Shown piece by piece: positions 61,387 through 64,000 of a stretch of 64,000 nucleotides of DNA. How positions within the stretch are numbered: position 1 is the first letter of the stretch; every line of letters starts with the position of its first letter. The stretch comes from Blastobasis lacticolella (Eukaryota; Arthropoda; Insecta; Lepidoptera; Blastobasidae), in assembly GCA_905147135.1 (NCBI GenBank), contig LR990042.1:10159545-10223544 (forward strand), written 5' to 3'. Position numbers and translations under genes: made by a program. Under the pieces are notes generated by a model. It was not told where the DNA came from, did not search any database, and saw only the letters and a list, made by a program, of their open reading frames with translations.

Positions 61387-63702
61387 ATTATTATTATTAT
61401 TATTATTAGTTGTTGATGCACTAGCAGCATGAAGCTGATGCGTGCACTTCACTAGCACTTGTGTCAGTCACTTTTTTAGGCTGTCCAGTCTGTTCTTGAA
61501 GGCATTGACAGACGGCGCACTTATCACATGTTCTGGTAACTTGTTCCACGCGCATACCACACGATTCGGCAGATAGTTGTGTCTGGGGTTGGAGACACTT
61601 GGCGATCGCAGCAGTTGCAAAGAGTGTCCTCTTATTGAACGGTTTGTATTAGGCTTCATAGTATATATGTGCTCAAGCTGAACATCATAATGGCCATGCA
61701 AGATCTTGTAGGTTTCTATAAGGTCTCCTCGCTGTCTACGCTCCTCCAGCGTCGTCAATCCCAGCACCTTCAAGCGTTCTTCATATGATTTGCCACGCAG
61801 AGATGTCACCATACGCGTAGCTCTTCTCTGCACTTTTTCCAAACACTGTATGTCCTTTTTGAAATAAGGATTCCACATCTGAAAACCATACTCCAGAAGA
61901 GGCCGCACATAGGTTTTGTATAGTCGGAGGAATAAGGTCATATCAATGTTTCCGAAGGCTTTTCTAATCATATATAGAAGAGAGTTGGCACTTTTAACAA
62001 TTCCCAGAATGTGGACGTCCCATTTCAGGTTATGTGTCACTGTTAGACCGAGGTCCCGCTGAGATGTAACTGCTTGGAGGTTGACACCATTGATAGTGTA
62101 TGACATGTGAGGGTTATTGTTACCTATATGGAGTACAGTGCATTTACTCGAATTCAGTGTCAGGAGCCAATCTTGTGTCCATTCAGCAATACGATCCAAG
62201 TCACCCTGAATAATGTTGTGACTCACCAGTGGGTTACCCAATATCTTGGTATCATCGGCGAACAGTGATAACAGGGACTTAATTATCTGCTTGAGGTCTG
62301 TTAAGTAGAGCCCAAACAAAATTGGGCCAAGTACCGAACCTTGTGGCACACCACTTAGGACGGGATACTGATCAGAGAATGCCTCACCGACTCTCACCCT
62401 GAAGCACCTATTTGTCAGGAAATCAGTCAACCACACCAATAGTTTGCCACGTACACCAAAATGCTCGAGCTTATTTATAAGTCTTTTTATGGGAACACGA
62501 TCAAAAGCTTTTTCATAGTCCAAGTATATAACATCAGTTGGCTGGCCTGTGTCCCAATTCTTAGTCCAAGTGTCAAGGCAAAGAAGCAGGTTTGTGGTGG
62601 TCGATTTTCTTGGGATGAAACCATGCTGCTCATCAATCAAAACATTCTCCCGGGAAAGAAAATCACGCATTTCCTTTGCTATTACTTTCTCCATAGTTTT
62701 GCATGATAGGCAGGTTAAGCTGATAGGCCGGTAATTGGCAGCACAAAGCTTATCACCTTTCTTGTAAATGGGAGTGACTATCGCTTCCTTCCAGTCAGAA
62801 GGTAACTTTCCATTTTCAAAAGACTGGGTCATTATGGTGGACAATTGATTGCATAATGTCTTTGAACATCTCTTGAGCAAAACAGCTGGGATACCATCAG
62901 GTCCCATGGATGTGCAGTCATTAAAGGATTGCAGTGTCTTTGACACAATTTCAGGGGTGAAGACGATGTCCTCTATGGATGCCTCAACCCTTGGCACATT
63001 AAGATGCGGTAGTGATAAATGGGAAGGTTCATTCACGTATGATCTCTCAAACTGTTCAGCAAAGATATTAGCCACTTCATATGAGTCATTAATAATATTA
63101 AGTTTATCATCTCTCAGGGAAGGTGGAACTGACACTTTGGAAGATATTTGCTGCCTTACATAACTATAAAAAGACTTGGGCCCACTGTTGATTATATTAC
63201 TTTCATAATGCTTTCTAGCTGCCTTGACAGCACTGATTATATAATTATTTAATTTTCTGTATTTTATATAGTTATCCGAAGTAGGGTTTAATTGATAGAC
63301 TCTCCATAATTTCATTTTTTCCTGGGTCATTTTTACTATAGATTTATTTATCCATGGTTTATTCTTGTTTTTTATTTTACTTGGCCTATGAAGCGGAATT
63401 GTGTTATGAATAATTGTGTCGATACAGTGTCTAAATTCAGTCCAAGTCTGCTCAACACTACTTGAAATAGATAAATCTGTAAGTTTTTCATCAAAAGCTT
63501 GTGACACCACTGTGTAGTCTGCCTTATAAAAATTATGGCGAGGGACAGATCTCATGTTGTTAGAATGAGGATTCTGTCGCTGGAACTGAAGTGTTGCTAG
63601 TAGCACCAAATGATCACTTTTCCCTATATTGGGGAAATATTCAACCTTAGTACATAAGTTTTCATCGTTACATAATATCAAATCTAGTAAGGTTTGTTTG
63701 TT
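61387..63702 (-). mobile_element. 5'-truncated CR1-like LINE with (AAT)n tail
   Basis: The - strand element starts inside the endonuclease C-terminus at about 63,700 (NKQTLLDLILCND, preceded by a stop) and ends with an (AAT)n microsatellite, read as ATT units at 61,387-61,409. It differs from the full-length element at 54.5-60 kb in sequence and tail. Confidence 0.88.
61468..63681 (-). CDS. LINE reverse transcriptase, N-terminally truncated
   Basis: 737 codons open (first codon TTG; the true start is lost by truncation). Endonuclease end: GKSDHLVL (SDH at 22-24). RT: MGPDGIPAVLLKRC (259-272), ANYRPISLTCL (315-325), HGFIPRKSTTTN (353-364), YLDYEKAFDRVP (Asp388), [11 protein letters not shown] (443-453) and LFADDTKIL (catalytic FADD 474-477). 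Thumb TSQRDLGLTV, YVRPLLEYGFQMWNPYFKKD, RRATRMV and the tail NRVVCAWNKLPEHVISAPSV, FKNRLDSL follow. Catalytic residues look intact, but without the endonuclease N-terminus and ORF1 the copy cannot move by itself. Confidence 0.9.
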   Translation of the reverse strand: MILCNDENLCTKVEYFPNIGKSDHLVLLATLQFQRQNPHSNNMRSVPRHNFYKADYTVVSQAFDEKLTDLSISSSVEQTWTEFRHCIDTIIHNTIPLHRPSKIKNKNKPWINKSIVKMTQEKMKLWRVYQLNPTSDNYIKYRKLNNYIISAVKAARKHYESNIINSGPKSFYSYVRQQISSKVSVPPSLRDDKLNIINDSYEVANIFAEQFERSYVNEPSHLSLPHLNVPRVEASIEDIVFTPEIVSKTLQSFNDCTSMGPDGIPAVLLKRCSKTLCNQLSTIMTQSFENGKLPSDWKEAIVTPIYKKGDKLCAANYRPISLTCLSCKTMEKVIAKEMRDFLSRENVLIDEQHGFIPRKSTTTNLLLCLDTWTKNWDTGQPTDVIYLDYEKAFDRVPIKRLINKLEHFGVRGKLLVWLTDFLTNRCFRVRVGEAFSDQYPVLSGVPQGSVLGPILFGLYLTDLKQIIKSLLSLFADDTKILGNPLVSHNIIQGDLDRIAEWTQDWLLTLNSSKCTVLHIGNNNPHMSYTINGVNLQAVTSQRDLGLTVTHNLKWDVHILGIVKSANSLLYMIRKAFGNIDMTLFLRLYKTYVRPLLEYGFQMWNPYFKKDIQCLEKVQRRATRMVTSLRGKSYEERLKVLGLTTLEERRQRGDLIETYKILHGHYDVQLEHIYTMKPNTNRSIRGHSLQLLRSPSVSNPRHNYLPNRVVCAWNKLPEHVISAPSVNAFKNRLDSLKK

Positions 63703-63928
63703 CGCCTACCTCCGCTTTTAGAAGCACTTGTGTTTTTAGTTGGCTCTTGAATCTTTCTGCGTTTTAATTACTTGTTTTGGGTTTTTAACTGTAATTGTTT
63801 TGAAATTGTGCTTAGGACAGTTCAATTATTGGGGGAAAGTGTTATCCACGATAAAAATTGTGTTTTTAGTGAATAGTTGTGTCACGAACTTCTAACCTCA
63901 ATCTCGCGAGTGCTAAAAGTCATACAAA
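63703..63928 (+). other. Probable 5' UTR of a LINE on the + strand
   Basis: About 220 bp of unique sequence between the truncated end of the - strand LINE and the ATG at 63,929. Assigned as 5' UTR only by position. Confidence 0.4.
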
Positions 63929-64000
63929 ATGGCTTGTTGCTTCAAGTGTGTCAAACAAATACCGGCTAATGATGATAAAAATCCTAAGATTGTCTGTTTT
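63929..64000 (+). CDS. Start of a LINE ORF1 with Cys-rich (PHD-like) finger, cut by window end
   Basis: ATG at 63,929 opens 24 codons that run off the window: MACCFKCVKQIPANDDKNPK, then IVCF. The CxxC followed by about 17 residues and another Cys resembles the finger that opens ORF1 of many lepidopteran CR1-type LINEs. The start has a plausible AAAATGG context. Identity is inferred from these few residues; a host zinc-finger gene remains possible. Confidence 0.5.
   Translation, partial: MACCFKCVKQIPANDDKNPKIVCF

Overview
The window looks like nuclear DNA of a lepidopteran insect. It is AT-rich, has one widely spliced host gene, and is otherwise packed with transposon debris of kinds typical of moths and butterflies: tRNA-headed SINEs, jockey/R1/RTE/CR1-type LINEs, Tc1/mariner, hAT-like and Harbinger-like remnants, and MITEs. 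The order is inferred from the repeat repertoire; the species cannot be read from the sequence.

Host gene. Nine coding exons on the + strand (21,725-45,972) join in phase into a 452-residue proton-coupled amino-acid transporter of the SLC36/AAAP type. Every junction is GT/AG and all phases agree. Intron 2 (12.4 kb) and intron 8 (7.4 kb) are swollen by mobile DNA. No other host gene could be supported.

Region by region. 1-4.8 kb: a degenerate jockey-like LINE, a 170-bp hexanucleotide array and a decayed R1-clade LINE. 4.8-10.2 kb: noncoding DNA with SINE copies, LINE tails and small inverted repeats. 10.2-14.2 kb: a decayed jockey element with gag zinc knuckles, endonuclease and reverse transcriptase. 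14.5-21.1 kb: dispersed repeats, a Harbinger fragment and an interrupted inverted repeat with a LINE end in its centre. 21.7-46 kb: the transporter gene. Its intron 2 holds an imperfect palindrome of about 11 kb (23.0-34.2 kb) around a minisatellite-bearing spacer, with four copies of one module. Intron 8 holds a mariner remnant inside a LINE, a second LINE with a 527-residue reverse-transcriptase frame, and a 408-bp MITE. 46-53 kb: SINE, tandem ~115-bp monomers, a fold-back MITE, a perfect hairpin and RTE-like tails. 53-60.5 kb: an older repeat split by a hAT-like element (8-bp target duplication) and by a full-length CR1-like LINE (9-bp target duplication) with both ORFs open. 61.4-64 kb: a 5'-truncated CR1-like LINE on the - strand, abutting the 5' end of another LINE on the + strand whose first ORF opens with a Cys-rich finger.

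Functionally only the transporter acts for the host. The notable features are the intronic palindrome whose outermost module ends 8 bp from a splice acceptor, the apparently intact LINE, and the datable nesting of insertions.
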